DNA of 64,000 nt from Pelotomaculum terephthalicicum JT (GCF_022410535.1 NZ_JAKNBL010000003.1:62001-126000), one strand, 5' to 3'. Shown: positions 44,674-53,973, counted from the stretch's first letter. A program made the numbers and translations. Notes: generated from the sequence alone by a model not told the origin.

Positions 44674-45648
44674 CTAAGCCATTTCTTTTACTTTTTCGAT
44701 CAGCGGCGGCAGAACTTCTTTGTAGTCGCCGACCACCCCAAGCCTGGCCGCCCCAAAAATCGGCGCCTCGGGATCGGTATTAACAGCCACGATGACCTTG
44801 GAGCCGGAGCACCCGGCCAGGTGCTGGCAGGCCCCTGAGATACCCACCGCCAGGTAAATGTCCGGCGCGACGATCTTGCCGGTTTGCCCCACTTGTTTGG
44901 AACTGCTGACCCAGCCGCTGTCTACCGCTACCCGGCTGGCGCCGACAGCGCCTCCGAGCAGGCCGGCCAGTTCTTCCAGCAGGGCGAAGTTTTCCGGCCC
45001 GCCGAGCCCCTGCCCCCCGGATACCACCACCCTGGCATCCTCCAGGCGGACGCCTGCCGTTTGCTCCTCCACCCGCTCAATTAATTTAAAAGGGTTGGGA
45101 GGAATGGCGGGCGGCTTGACCTGGATTGTTTCCGCTGCCGCTTGCTCCGGCCGGGCGGGTTCAAAACTGCGCCGGCGCAGGGCGACCACAGCCGGGGCGT
45201 CACTCATCGCCACCTGCGCCATCGCCTTGCCGCCGAACACCGGCTTGGTAAAGACAATGGAGCCGGTTTCTTTATCCGCGTTAAAGCTCAGACAGTCGAC
45301 AAGAGCCGTCCTGCCCAACCGCTTGGCCAGCCTGGGCGCCATTTCGCGTCCTGGCGCGTTGGTTACGAACAGGACCACTGCCGGTTCGCACTCCCGGCAC
45401 ACCGCTTCCAGCGCGGCCAGGTATCCTTCGCAGTAATACTGTGCCAGAGCGGCGTCTTGCACCGCATATATTTTGCTTGCCCCGTATTCCCCGGCTGCCG
45501 CGCCTATCGCGCCGGTTTCCGCGCCGATTACCGCGGCTGCCAGCACCGCTCCCAGTTCTGCAGCGATGCTTTTACCGGCGCCGAGAGCCTCCAGGCTGTC
45601 CCGGGACAGGCTTCCTTGATCGAATAAACAGGTCAGCACTAAGGACAT
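44674..45648 (-). CDS. etfA: Electron transfer flavoprotein alpha subunit
   Basis: A 324-residue EtfA. The ATG at 45648 has GGGGG at 7 bases; a longer frame upstream is not needed. The C-terminal FAD-binding domain shows [72 protein letters not shown] and DYKEVLPPL. The N-terminal ferredoxin domain of bifurcating Bcd-type EtfA variants is absent. Together with EtfB it accepts electrons from the acyl-CoA dehydrogenase encoded upstream. Confidence 0.95.
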   Translation of the reverse strand: MSLVLTCLFDQGSLSRDSLEALGAGKSIAAELGAVLAAAVIGAETGAIGAAAGEYGASKIYAVQDAALAQYYCEGYLAALEAVCRECEPAVVLFVTNAPGREMAPRLAKRLGRTALVDCLSFNADKETGSIVFTKPVFGGKAMAQVAMSDAPAVVALRRRSFEPARPEQAAAETIQVKPPAIPPNPFKLIERVEEQTAGVRLEDARVVVSGGQGLGGPENFALLEELAGLLGGAVGASRVAVDSGWVSSSKQVGQTGKIVAPDIYLAVGISGACQHLAGCSGSKVIVAVNTDPEAPIFGAARLGVVGDYKEVLPPLIEKVKEMA

Positions 45649-45693
45649 TTTTCTTCCCCCAATCTTACCGCTAGTCATGTACGTGCAAAAGTC

Positions 45694-46464
45694 CTACAAA
45701 ACTTTTAGCTCCAACAGCCGCTTGAATAAATTGTCTGCTTTTTCCACGCCGTCTTCGCCTGGTATGATCTCACAGTTAACCTCTTTGACCGGAATCTCCA
45801 GACTCGCCAACTCTAAGCGGCCGCCTTGCGGTGCCACGTTAATCTGCTCAACTTTTTTACGCATGGCCGCCATGGTGTCCTTTACCTTGGCTATGCGAAG
45901 AACGTTTGTCTCGTGGTTGGTAACAACCGCCACAAGAGGCGCGTTTCCTTCAAGCACTTCATATCCTTCGTCGAGTTCACACTTTAGAACCAGCCCGCCG
46001 GACCCGGGCTCAATGCCTGTCACCAGATTGGCGCCCGGCCAGCCCAGTTCTTCCGCCAGGATCAACCCTACCTGGCCGCCGTCCCAGTCGCCGGCCTGCC
46101 GTCCGCAGAGCACCAGGTCCGCGCCCAGCTCCCTGGCCGCGCCCGCAAGCAGGCCGGCTACAATACCGCCGGAGAGCTTACTGTCTTGCTCCAGCGGCAC
46201 CCGGACAGCCCGGTCCGCTTTCACGGCCAGGGCCTTGCGCAGGACATCCTCGGCGCCCTCCGGACCAACTGTTACCGCGGTCACAGTCGCCCCGGCCATT
46301 TTTTCCCGCAATTGCAGCCCTACTTCCAGCGCGTTCTGGTCAAACGAACTCATCACCAGGGGCACGCCTTCAGCGGCGGGGGTCATTTCTCCTTTCTCCA
46401 GCCGGAAATCCCGCGGCGGCAGTTCCGGATCGAGTATTTGTTTCAAACAGACCATGATTTGCAC
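45694..46464 (-). CDS. etfB: Electron transfer flavoprotein beta subunit
   Basis: A 256-residue EtfB: MQIMVCLKQILDPE start, VTAVTVGPEGAEDVLRKALA, DLVLCGRQAGDWDGGQVGLI (the family signature block) and LVAVVTNHETNVLRI near the C-terminus. It follows the acyl-CoA dehydrogenase by 20 bases and precedes etfA by 46. EtfB binds AMP or FAD depending on type; by eye the bifurcating type cannot be ruled in or out. Confidence 0.95.
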   Translation of the reverse strand: MQIMVCLKQILDPELPPRDFRLEKGEMTPAAEGVPLVMSSFDQNALEVGLQLREKMAGATVTAVTVGPEGAEDVLRKALAVKADRAVRVPLEQDSKLSGGIVAGLLAGAARELGADLVLCGRQAGDWDGGQVGLILAEELGWPGANLVTGIEPGSGGLVLKCELDEGYEVLEGNAPLVAVVTNHETNVLRIAKVKDTMAAMRKKVEQINVAPQGGRLELASLEIPVKEVNCEIIPGEDGVEKADNLFKRLLELKVL

Positions 46465-46483
46465 CTTTTATCCCTCCCCGCTA

Positions 46484-47632
46484 TTAAAAACCGCGGCCCA
46501 ACAGGCTCCGGGCGATCACTATGCGCTGGATCTCGTTTGTTCCTTCGTAAATCTGCTGAATCTTGGCATCCCGGAACATCCTCTCCACCGGGTACTCCTT
46601 GCTGTAACCGTAGCCGCCCAGTATCTGGATGGCTTCCGTGGTAACGTACATCGCCGCGTCGGAGGCGAAAGCCTTGGCCATGGCTGAATATTTACCCCGG
46701 TCATGGGCCTTGCGGTCGTACTTGTCTGCCGCCACATAAGTCAGGTAGCGCGCTGCTTGTGTTTTCATCTCCATATCGGCAAGCTTCATCTGGATGGCCT
46801 GGAACTTGCCGATGGGGCTGCCGAACTGCACGCGGTCACGCGCGTACTGCACCGCGTAGTCAAGGGCGCCCTGAGCTATGCCAATGGCCTGGGCCGCTAC
46901 TTCCGACCTTGTTTTATCAAGCACCTGCATGGCAATTTTAAACCCGTCCCCCTCGGCACCCAGCAGATTTTCCTTGGGAACCCGCATGTTGTCAAAGAAT
47001 AACTCCGCCGTCGGCGTGCCTTTGACACCCAATTTATGCTCTAAATTGCGGACAACCAGGCCTTCTCCCTTTTCCACCGCGAAACAAGACAATTTTTTTT
47101 CTCCGGTGTTCTTATCTACTACTTTGGCAAAAACCGTAAGAATATCGGCAATATTGCCAAAAGTAATGAAACGTTTGGTGCCGTTGATTATATATTCATC
47201 TCCATCCAGCACAGCGGTACTCTGCATGCCTCCCACGTCGGAACCGGCATTTGGCTCGGTAAGACCGTAGGCGCACATCTTTTCTCCGCTGGCCAAGCCG
47301 GGCAGGAACCGTTGTTTTTGTTCTTCCGTCCCGGCAAGGATAATAGCTACCGAACCAAGGCACTGGCCACTCGGGATCATGGCCACGCTGGCACTGACTT
47401 TGGCTATTTCCTCTATCGCGATAGCCATGGGAAGCACTTTGCCGCCTGTCCCGCCATACTCCTCCGGGAAAGGCATGGCCAGTATCTCGTGTTCCGCCAG
47501 GGCTTCCTTGATATCCCAGGGAAACTCATCCTGCTCGTCAATTTCCGCAGCCCGGGGAGCCACTTTTTCCTGCACCAGATCCCGCACCATTTCTTTTAAA
47601 AACAACAGTTCCTTATCAAGTTCAAAGTTCAA
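46484..47632 (-). CDS. Acyl-CoA dehydrogenase
   Basis: A 382-residue FAD enzyme. Motifs: EEYGGTGG, CAYGLTEPNAGSDVGGM (FAD contact), KRFITFGNIAD, the catalytic Glu in QIYEGTNEIQR near the C-terminus, and DRVQFGSPIGKFQAIQMKLA. The Glu position is that of short/medium-chain enzymes such as butyryl-CoA dehydrogenase. It introduces the alpha-beta double bond and passes electrons to EtfBA, encoded just downstream. The exact chain length is not readable from sequence. Confidence 0.94.
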   Translation of the reverse strand: MNFELDKELLFLKEMVRDLVQEKVAPRAAEIDEQDEFPWDIKEALAEHEILAMPFPEEYGGTGGKVLPMAIAIEEIAKVSASVAMIPSGQCLGSVAIILAGTEEQKQRFLPGLASGEKMCAYGLTEPNAGSDVGGMQSTAVLDGDEYIINGTKRFITFGNIADILTVFAKVVDKNTGEKKLSCFAVEKGEGLVVRNLEHKLGVKGTPTAELFFDNMRVPKENLLGAEGDGFKIAMQVLDKTRSEVAAQAIGIAQGALDYAVQYARDRVQFGSPIGKFQAIQMKLADMEMKTQAARYLTYVAADKYDRKAHDRGKYSAMAKAFASDAAMYVTTEAIQILGGYGYSKEYPVERMFRDAKIQQIYEGTNEIQRIVIARSLLGRGF

Positions 47633-47689
47633 GTCCTCACCCCTTCAGCCTGTTATTGTTTTCACCCGCAAAAAACTGATAAAAATTTT

Positions 47690-48160
47690 TCAGGCTTTTT
47701 CAAAAGCATAAAAAACTCTTTCCTGAAGGTTAATCGCACCTTTCTTACCGTCAACCGGCAGCGGATCTACCGGGTAGACAACCAGTTTTACTTCGTCGCC
47801 CTCCTTCAGTTCACCCATTTTGCAGTTCATCACCCGCGCGAAAACCGTCAGTTGATCGTCCAGTTTAATCATGGCGTGAATCAAAGGGGTTTCAAACCCT
47901 ACCGGCACTCCCACCTCTTCTTCCGTCACTATCAGAACCCGGCCTTTGAGCGGCAGATCGACCCACTCCAGGTTTTCAGACAAGCATTCGGGGCAGACCA
48001 CCCTGGGCGGGAATGCCCGGGTGCCGCAATCACGGCAGCTGGTGGTAGTGAACCGCCCTTCTTTGAGATTGTCGTAAAACGGGTAAATCCGGGTCATTTC
48101 CTTGCTTTGCAGCGGCCACATGTCCATTGTCACAGAATATTTTCCTTCAACTATACTCAT
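47690..48160 (-). CDS. Zinc-ribbon OB-fold protein (DUF35), thiolase partner
   Basis: A 156-residue DUF35 protein: an N-terminal helix, zinc ribbon CRDCGTRAFPPRVVCPEC, then an OB-fold (GRVLIVTEEEVG, TPLIHAMIKLDDQLTVFARV). Its ATG overlaps the thiolase stop (TAATG), showing translational coupling. DUF35 proteins form complexes with SCP-x-type thiolases, as in archaeal HMG-CoA pathways and in BbsA-BbsB (2-benzoylsuccinyl-CoA thiolase). Here it is most likely the second subunit of the thiolase complex. Confidence 0.9.
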   Translation of the reverse strand: MSIVEGKYSVTMDMWPLQSKEMTRIYPFYDNLKEGRFTTTSCRDCGTRAFPPRVVCPECLSENLEWVDLPLKGRVLIVTEEEVGVPVGFETPLIHAMIKLDDQLTVFARVMNCKMGELKEGDEVKLVVYPVDPLPVDGKKGAINLQERVFYAFEKA

Positions 48161-49332
48161 TACGCCAGATCCCTCCCGTAAATTAATACCGTGTGCGCGG
48201 CGATGAAACCGCTCAGGTTATGCGTAAGGCCAATCCGGGCTCCTTCCACCTGGCGCACCGCGTCGCCTCTCAGCTGGTGCATGATTTCAATCCCCTGGCG
48301 AATGCCCGTCGCGCCAAAGGGGTGCCCGCAGGACAGCAAGCCGCCGTCCGTGTTGATCGGCACTTGCCCGCCGAAGTCGGATTGGCCTGCCTGGACGAAG
48401 GGACCGCCCTCGCCTTTTTCACAAAAACCGAGGTCTTCAGTTTCGATAATTTCCGAGATGGTAAAGCAGTCGTGGGTTTGCGCGACATTAACGTCTTTGG
48501 CCGTGACGCCGGCTTTGGCATAAGCTTGTTTGGCCGCGATTTTCAAGGACTCCCAGGTCGACCAGTTGGCCATATTGGCGGACATGTTGTGCAGGGTGGC
48601 CTGCCCGGTGCCTCTGATGTATACAAGCGGCTTGTCGGTTAAATATTTGGCTTTTTCTTCCGCCGCCAGGATAATTGCCGCGGCCCCGTCGGTGACCGGA
48701 CAGCAATCGAAAAGCTTCATGGGACGTACGATGGCCCTGGCGTTCATAGCCTGCTCCAGGGTGATCGCCTCCTGGTATTGACCCTTCTTATTATTCAGGC
48801 CGTTGCGGCGGTTCTTCACCGATACCATGGCCAGTTGCTCTTCAGTGGTGCCGTACAGCTTCATATGCTCTTGAGCTACCGCGGAAAATACCGGCGGCGG
48901 CAGGCCCAGCCCCTGCGTGCCGTCCCAGTCATGGTCCACGGAAGCAAGTTCGCTGTAGTTGACTTCCCACCGCTGGGGGGTGAACAGCTTTTCACCGCCG
49001 ATGACCATCACCACGTCGGCCTTCCCGCTCCTGATCATCGCATCGGCAAGAATAATGCCGCTGCTGCCGGTGGCGCACAGCAGTTCCACCCGGCAACAAA
49101 TATTAACAGGTTTGATCCCAAGACTCTCAGCCACTACCGGAGCCAGGTGGGTTTGGAAGGAACAGCGCTCAGTATAGGCCGAACCAACAATCAACCCGTC
49201 AACATCCTTATTGGTAATTGCCGGATTTTCCGCAAAAGCGGCTTTACCGGCCTCCTGGAACATATCCCGCTCGCTGGCCTGGCGCATTCCCCACACTGAC
49301 TGTCCGCCGGCCACTACACAAACGTTTCTCAT
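48160..49332 (-). CDS. SCP-x-type thiolase
   Basis: A 390-residue thiolase-fold protein of the lipid-transfer/SCP-x group: nucleophile Cys in CRVELLCATGSSGIILA, QTHDCFTISEIIETE with the conserved His, and LSCGHPFGATGIRQGIEIMH containing the second catalytic Cys-His region. It differs from classical FadA/AtoB thiolases, which lack a DUF35 partner. It would cleave the 3-ketoacyl-CoA produced by the 3-hydroxyacyl-CoA dehydrogenase. It follows the enoyl-CoA hydratase by 43 bases. Confidence 0.9.
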   Translation of the reverse strand: MRNVCVVAGGQSVWGMRQASERDMFQEAGKAAFAENPAITNKDVDGLIVGSAYTERCSFQTHLAPVVAESLGIKPVNICCRVELLCATGSSGIILADAMIRSGKADVVMVIGGEKLFTPQRWEVNYSELASVDHDWDGTQGLGLPPPVFSAVAQEHMKLYGTTEEQLAMVSVKNRRNGLNNKKGQYQEAITLEQAMNARAIVRPMKLFDCCPVTDGAAAIILAAEEKAKYLTDKPLVYIRGTGQATLHNMSANMANWSTWESLKIAAKQAYAKAGVTAKDVNVAQTHDCFTISEIIETEDLGFCEKGEGGPFVQAGQSDFGGQVPINTDGGLLSCGHPFGATGIRQGIEIMHQLRGDAVRQVEGARIGLTHNLSGFIAAHTVLIYGRDLA

Positions 49333-49375
49333 ACAGTCTCCTCCAGTCTTGACCTTGTATTATTTATTGTTATCA

Positions 49376-50152
49376 CTACTTGCCCGTAAAAACAGGCTTG
49401 CGCTTTTCCATGAAGGCACCGATTCCTTCCCGGCGGTCATCGCTGGCAAATGCCAGGATGAAATTTTTCGTCTCAAAATCCAGTGCTTCGGACAAGCTCA
49501 TATTCAGCCCTGAATTTACGGAATTCTTTATTACACCCAGCGCGTGCGCAGACTTCACCGCCAGCTTCCCGGCCAGGGTTTTCGCCTCCCGCGCCAGTTC
49601 GGCCGCCGGGACCACTTTGCTGACCAAGCCGTATTGACCGGCCTGATTGGCGTCGATCATTTCTCCCAGGAAGAGCAGTTCCTTCGCCCGGGCGACTCCA
49701 AGCAGGCGGGGCAACCGCTGCGTGGCGCCGCCGCCGGGAATAATCCCCAGATTAATCTCCGGCAGGGCAAATTTGGCTGTCTCCGCCGCCAGCCGGAAAT
49801 CGCAGGTCAGGGCCAGCTCGCAGCCGCCGCCAAGCGCCAGTCCGTTCACAGCGGCTATGGTCGGCTTGCTCATATTTTCAATCGAGCCGAAAGCTTTTCT
49901 GGCCGTCTTGCAGAATTGATAAGCGCCAACCGGAGTCAGGTCCTTCATTTCACTTATGTCGACGCCGGCCGCGAACGCTTTGTCTCCGGACCCGGTGATA
50001 ACTACCACCCGGACGGCAGGGTCCGCGTCAAGCTCAGCCGCGGCTTGCGCGAGTTCCTGAAAGAGCCGGGTGCTCAAAGCGTTGACCGGCGGCCTGTTTA
50101 AAGATATGGTGGCTGTTCCTTCCTCAATTTGCAGAGCGATAGTCTCATACAT
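49376..50152 (-). CDS. Enoyl-CoA hydratase
   Basis: A 258-residue crotonase-fold protein. The ATG at 50152 has AAGGAG 9 bases upstream. Oxyanion-hole Gly lies in KAFAAGVDISEMKDL, catalytic Glu positions in NGLALGGGCELALTCDFR and LPEINLGIIPGGGATQRLPR. Both Glu residues expected for a hydratase are present. It hydrates trans-2-enoyl-CoA to 3-hydroxyacyl-CoA. Confidence 0.93.
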   Translation of the reverse strand: MYETIALQIEEGTATISLNRPPVNALSTRLFQELAQAAAELDADPAVRVVVITGSGDKAFAAGVDISEMKDLTPVGAYQFCKTARKAFGSIENMSKPTIAAVNGLALGGGCELALTCDFRLAAETAKFALPEINLGIIPGGGATQRLPRLLGVARAKELLFLGEMIDANQAGQYGLVSKVVPAAELAREAKTLAGKLAVKSAHALGVIKNSVNSGLNMSLSEALDFETKNFILAFASDDRREGIGAFMEKRKPVFTGK

Positions 50153-50181
50153 AACCATTAGCTCCTTATTTATCTTTTGAT

Positions 50182-51033
50182 TTAATAGTTGTACCATCCC
50201 GCGCCTGTCTTGCGGCCCAGCCGGCCGGCGCGAATCAGTTCCTTGAGAGGCAGGGGAGGATTCCAGCGCCTGTCTTTAAACTCATCGGTGAAGTAATTGG
50301 CGACGTGATAACCGATATCAACCCCGGTAAAATCCTGTAATTCAAAAGGACCCATGGGATAGTTCAAACCCGCCTTGACCGCGATATCGATATCTTCCGG
50401 TGTCGCCACTCCTTCTTCAACCAGCTTGATTGCTTCAATGAATTGAGCCATCATGACCCGGTTAACCACAAAACCCGGTGAATCTTTTTTCACCACAATC
50501 GGTTTTTTACCGAATTTAACCGTTACGTCAGTAAGAATCTTGACAGTATCATCACTGGTGGAATAACCCCTGATTATTTCGACTAATTTCATTATCGGCG
50601 CGGGGTTAAAGAAATGCAGACCCGCAACCTGCTCCGGCCGCTTGGTGGAAGACGCGATTTGCGTTATGGACATTGATGAGGTGTTGGTCGTTAACAAGGC
50701 TTCCGGCTTGCAGACCTGGTCAAGCTGGGAAAAACTATCTTTTTTAACCTGCAGGTCTTCGATTATAGCCTCAATAACCATGTCAACATCGCCAAATTCA
50801 TCGACACCGGTCGTCCGGGCAATCCTGCCCAGCACCGCGTCTTTCTGTTCAGCGGTTATTTTGCCTTTCTCCACACTTTTGCTCAAGAAGTTGCCCATCC
50901 ACCCAAGCGCCTTATCGACAAAAGCTAAATCAATATCACTTAATACGACATCATACCCGGCCTGTGCGGCCACCAAGGCAATGCCTCCGCCCATGGCGCC
51001 CGCTCCCAATACACCTACCTTTTTAACCTCCAT
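50182..51033 (-). CDS. 3-hydroxyacyl-CoA (3-hydroxybutyryl-CoA) dehydrogenase
   Basis: A 283-residue NAD(P)-dependent dehydrogenase: Rossmann start KKVGVLGAGAMGGGIALVAA, catalytic His in GLHFFNPAPIMKLVEIIRG, PGFVVNRVMMAQFIEA and the C-terminal GLNYPMGPFELQDFTGVDI. Length and motifs match Hbd/PaaH. The ATG at 51033 is preferred to the one 9 bases earlier because of spacing to GGAAGGG. It oxidises 3-hydroxyacyl-CoA, producing NADH that feeds the hydrogenases or Rnf. Confidence 0.94.
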   Translation of the reverse strand: MEVKKVGVLGAGAMGGGIALVAAQAGYDVVLSDIDLAFVDKALGWMGNFLSKSVEKGKITAEQKDAVLGRIARTTGVDEFGDVDMVIEAIIEDLQVKKDSFSQLDQVCKPEALLTTNTSSMSITQIASSTKRPEQVAGLHFFNPAPIMKLVEIIRGYSTSDDTVKILTDVTVKFGKKPIVVKKDSPGFVVNRVMMAQFIEAIKLVEEGVATPEDIDIAVKAGLNYPMGPFELQDFTGVDIGYHVANYFTDEFKDRRWNPPLPLKELIRAGRLGRKTGAGWYNY

Positions 51034-51097
51034 GCCGATCATCCCTTCCTAAATATATTATTTAACTTCTGATCATCAGAAGCTGAGAACATATGGT

Positions 51098-52603
51098 TTA
51101 GTCAGCCTTTAACATGCGTTTTAGAATTTTACCGGTGGAACTCTTAGGGATTTCATCGATAAAATTAACAAACCGCGGCACTTTATAGGAAGCCATCCGC
51201 TGTTTGCAGAAGTCTATTACCTCTTCTTCAGTCAATTGCTCCCCTTGTCTCAAAACGATATACGCCACCGGCACTTCACCCCTGTCCGGGTCCTCCTTGC
51301 CGAGAATAGCGCATTCTAAAATTTTGGGATTCTGGTAAAGAATATCTTCCACCTCGCGGGGATACACATTGTAGCCGCCGCATAAAATCAAGTCTTTCTT
51401 GCGGTCGACAATATAGAAATAGCCGTCCTCATCTTTGTAGCCGAGATCGCCGGTGCAAAAATAGCCGTCTTTAAAAGCCTCATTGGTGGCTTCAGGCATT
51501 TCCCAGTAGCCCTTGAAAATTCCGTTTCCCTTTACTAGGAGTTCACCAACTTCATTTGCCGGCAACTCGTTGAAGTTTTCATCCACAACCTTCATGGAAT
51601 ACCCAGGCGCCGCCGGCCCGATTGAGCCGATTTTGCTATGCCCGAACCTGTTGTAAGTCACCGTCGCACCGGTTTCCGTAGACCCGTAATATTCACATAG
51701 GCCCGGTCCAAAAGCACCTTCAATTTTATTAAACAGTTCCGGAGGCATCGAGTAGCCCGCTGTTTGTTTAAAACGCCACGCGCTTAAGTCGTGCTTTTCC
51801 GGCGAGTAGGAATTCATCATGAAAATATACATGGTCGGCACACCGGCAAAGTGAGTAACTCTGTAGCGGGAGAGCAACTCGAGCGCCTTATCCGGGTTGA
51901 AGCGCGACATGCTGAGCACGCTGGCCCCGACATACAGCGGCCCCAACAGGGTCACGGTAATAAAAATGTGGCAGTATGGAGTCGCCGTCATAAATATATC
52001 CTGCTCACTGATTTGTTCGGCTACGCCGTTTACCGCGGCCTTGGTCACGAAGTTCTTGTGGGTGAGCATGACTCCCTTGGGCCGCCCGGTGGTGCCGGAA
52101 GTGTACAGCATCGTGGCGGTATCATCTTCTGCGCAGTCCACGGTAGCCAGAACATCTGAATTCTCCGAAATGAAGGATTGAAAATCAATTGTCCCTTCCA
52201 ACGGTTCCCCCAAGGTAATGATCCTCTCCACCAACGGGATTTCGTTCAGGATGTTAAGAATGTTTTGTTTGACTTCCGGCGAAGCGCCGATAACCACCTT
52301 GGCCCGGGAATTACTCAAGATATAGGATATCTCACCGGTTTTATACAGAATATTAAAAGGCAAGGCTACAGCCCCGATCTTCATCGCACCGAAAAAGGCG
52401 ATCAGCCATTCGGGACCGTTTGGCAGATAGATGCCTACTCTGTCGCCCTTCTGAACTCCCAGATTAATTAAGCCGTTGCCAAGCCGGTTAATCAGTTGGC
52501 TATACTCCGACCAGGTAAATTCGCGCCCGTCGTCCCCGCAAATAATGGCTCTGCGGTGGGGGTAAAATTCAGCGTTTCTTGTTATAAAATCAACAATATT
52601 CAA
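51098..52603 (-). CDS. Fatty acid-CoA ligase, paralogue B, first gene of the beta-oxidation operon
   Basis: A 501-residue ANL ligase starting at TTG 52603 with AAAGGAGG 7 bases upstream; the longer frame is not supported. Motifs: MLYTSGTTGRPKGVMLTHKN, CEYYGSTETGATVTYN, DGYFCTGDLGYKDEDGYFYI, DRKKDLILCGGYNVYPREVE, PKSSTGKILKRML. It is the first gene of a leftward nine-gene operon that ends with the FeS oxidoreductase. A sigma-54-type promoter lies 190 bases upstream, so the whole operon is probably under activator control. Substrate unknown; a short fatty acid is likely. Confidence 0.92.
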   Translation of the reverse strand: MNIVDFITRNAEFYPHRRAIICGDDGREFTWSEYSQLINRLGNGLINLGVQKGDRVGIYLPNGPEWLIAFFGAMKIGAVALPFNILYKTGEISYILSNSRAKVVIGASPEVKQNILNILNEIPLVERIITLGEPLEGTIDFQSFISENSDVLATVDCAEDDTATMLYTSGTTGRPKGVMLTHKNFVTKAAVNGVAEQISEQDIFMTATPYCHIFITVTLLGPLYVGASVLSMSRFNPDKALELLSRYRVTHFAGVPTMYIFMMNSYSPEKHDLSAWRFKQTAGYSMPPELFNKIEGAFGPGLCEYYGSTETGATVTYNRFGHSKIGSIGPAAPGYSMKVVDENFNELPANEVGELLVKGNGIFKGYWEMPEATNEAFKDGYFCTGDLGYKDEDGYFYIVDRKKDLILCGGYNVYPREVEDILYQNPKILECAILGKEDPDRGEVPVAYIVLRQGEQLTEEEVIDFCKQRMASYKVPRFVNFIDEIPKSSTGKILKRMLKAD

Positions 52604-52792
52604 CTGTTTTCCTCCTTTATTAATATTTTTTATTAATATTTCTCGACAAGCCGCAACAAATAGTATCAACCCCCTGCTAATGAACAATTTCGGAACAATT
52701 TCGACCATCAATACCATGCTATTTACAGTGCTAGTGACTTTTTTAACTAGTCCTCCTTTCTATAATTGTTTTTAATTTTTTATAATATAACA

Positions 52793-52810
52793 ATGCAAAA
52801 TACATGCCTC
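52793..52810 (-). promoter_or_regulatory. Sigma-54-type promoter of the beta-oxidation operon
   Basis: Leftward GAGGCATGTATTTTGCATTG: -24 GG (52807-52808) and -12 GC (52795-52796) with exactly 10 bases between. GGCATGTATTTTGCA is identical to the one before the transporter gene. Predicted start near 52783, giving a leader of about 180 bases. Confidence 0.8.
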
Positions 52811-52847
52811 CAGGCAAATACAAATATATAGCTGCAAAGAAAAGTAA

Positions 52848-52940
52848 AAACCCCTCAATATTCTTGGAAATATGTCAGTTTGATTCATTAATGAATTAAA
52901 CTGAGCTAACACACCCAAGAAATCAATATCTGAGGGGTTT
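52848..52940. promoter_or_regulatory. Nested palindrome upstream of the beta-oxidation promoter
   Basis: The inner part, 52875-52904, is a 30-base near-perfect palindrome centred on ATTCATTAATGAAT, 94 bases upstream of the -12 GC. The outer part is AAACCCCTCA (52848-52857) with TGAGGGGTTT (52931-52940). Position suits an enhancer site for a sigma-54 activator. The outer stem followed by TTTTT on the leftward strand could also terminate the transporter transcript, so two roles are possible. Confidence 0.6.
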
Positions 52941-52954
52941 GTTCAATAATAATA

Positions 52955-52995
52955 TTAAGTTATTTTTAACTCACTTAAACCGGTTTCAACTTTTA
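52955..52995. promoter_or_regulatory. Second conserved upstream block of the beta-oxidation promoter
   Basis: TTAAGTT, five to six T, AACT, then TTAAACCGG and AACTTTT. The same block occurs before the transporter gene at 54028-54067, at nearly the same distance (about 159 bases) from the -12 GC. AAGTT and AACTT form an inverted pair. It lies within 180 bases of the 3' end of the transporter gene. Confidence 0.5.
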
Positions 52996-53134
52996 CTCTA
53001 CCTTTGAAAGAGAATTAATATTGCAATAATAATTTAAAAAATACTCACCAACACTATAAGCACTCTTTATTTTCTTTTACATGCGTACTCACCTCTACCG
53101 GTTAATGATTTTAATATATTGTATACGACGTGGT

Positions 53135-53770
53135 CTAGGCGGATTTAGAACCTAAAGCAGGGCCTGAAGCAGGCTGCGGTTTAATGAATGGCGCGCCCAT
53201 CGGCAGGACGGACCGGCCGAAAGACGTATTCAGGATAACCGCGGCGCTGGTGTACACGCCGAAGGTACCGCCGGAAAATGCGAGCCAGCCGGCTACAGGC
53301 GCCATCTCATGGGGCCAGACGCCCATGTCCATTAAGGAAATAATCCAAAGGGCCGGCGTCAAACTGATTACAACTCCAAACAAGCATTTCGGGGACTTGA
53401 GGTAAGCCGGCGCCCAGAGGGTAACCGCGGCGGCAAGAGGCAGCCAGCCCCAACCGTCAACGTGGGCATCAATTTTCCAGCCGTTCACAGACGCGAAATA
53501 CTTAAAAATAAATTCCAGTCCGGTGACCAGCATAAAGAAAGCGGAGAAGAACGTAAAAATATTGCCGCTTAAGATATTACCTTCTTTCAGCTCCACAATG
53601 CCGACGATAACCTGTACGGCAAAACCGCCTAACAGCCATATACCCATTAATCCGCTGGAGGCAGGGGTTATTTTTCCGGTCAAAAGCGCAAAAAAGGTGA
53701 AACAAGCCATTGCCAGCGCTACCAAACCTGCCGGGGCCGGAGTGGCCCAACTGTGACTTTTCTCCGACAT
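53135..53770 (-). CDS. Acetate/succinate transporter family (GPR1/FUN34/YaaH)
   Basis: A 211-residue membrane protein with six spans. It has PAPAGLVALAMACF (variant of the NPAPLGL motif) in the first span and the ordered helices typical of SatP/YaaH. CAAAGGAGG precedes the ATG. Such proteins carry acetate, succinate or other short acids with protons. It sits between the beta-oxidation operon and the regulator genes and has the same promoter architecture as the operon. It may import a substrate or export acetate made by beta-oxidation. Confidence 0.9.
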   Translation of the reverse strand: MSEKSHSWATPAPAGLVALAMACFTFFALLTGKITPASSGLMGIWLLGGFAVQVIVGIVELKEGNILSGNIFTFFSAFFMLVTGLEFIFKYFASVNGWKIDAHVDGWGWLPLAAAVTLWAPAYLKSPKCLFGVVISLTPALWIISLMDMGVWPHEMAPVAGWLAFSGGTFGVYTSAAVILNTSFGRSVLPMGAPFIKPQPASGPALGSKSA

Positions 53771-53866
53771 AGAAGATATCCTCCTTTGAAAAATAGTTTT
53801 CCTCGGGAAATCCGAAAAAGCAAGAAGCCTCCTTTCAATTTTTCAATTTTCTATCAATACAGAACA

Positions 53867-53884
53867 TTGCAAAATACATGCCTT
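53867..53884 (-). promoter_or_regulatory. Sigma-54-type promoter of the transporter gene
   Basis: Leftward GAAGGCATGTATTTTGCAAT: -24 GG (53881-53882), -12 GC (53869-53870), 10 bases apart. Predicted start near 53857, 87 bases before the ATG. Confidence 0.8.
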
Positions 53885-53953
53885 CAGGGTAATTGCAAGC
53901 AAATGCTAAAAAAAAAGAAAATCTCCTCAGCTCCCTTGGGGGAACTTTTTAGT

Positions 53954-53973
53954 TTAATTCATCACTGAATTAA
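53954..53973. promoter_or_regulatory. Palindrome upstream of the transporter promoter
   Basis: TTAATTCA and TGAATTAA around TCAC, centred 94 bases upstream of the -12 GC, exactly as in the beta-oxidation promoter. Probable enhancer site for a sigma-54 activator. A second shared block lies at 54028-54067. Confidence 0.65.
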
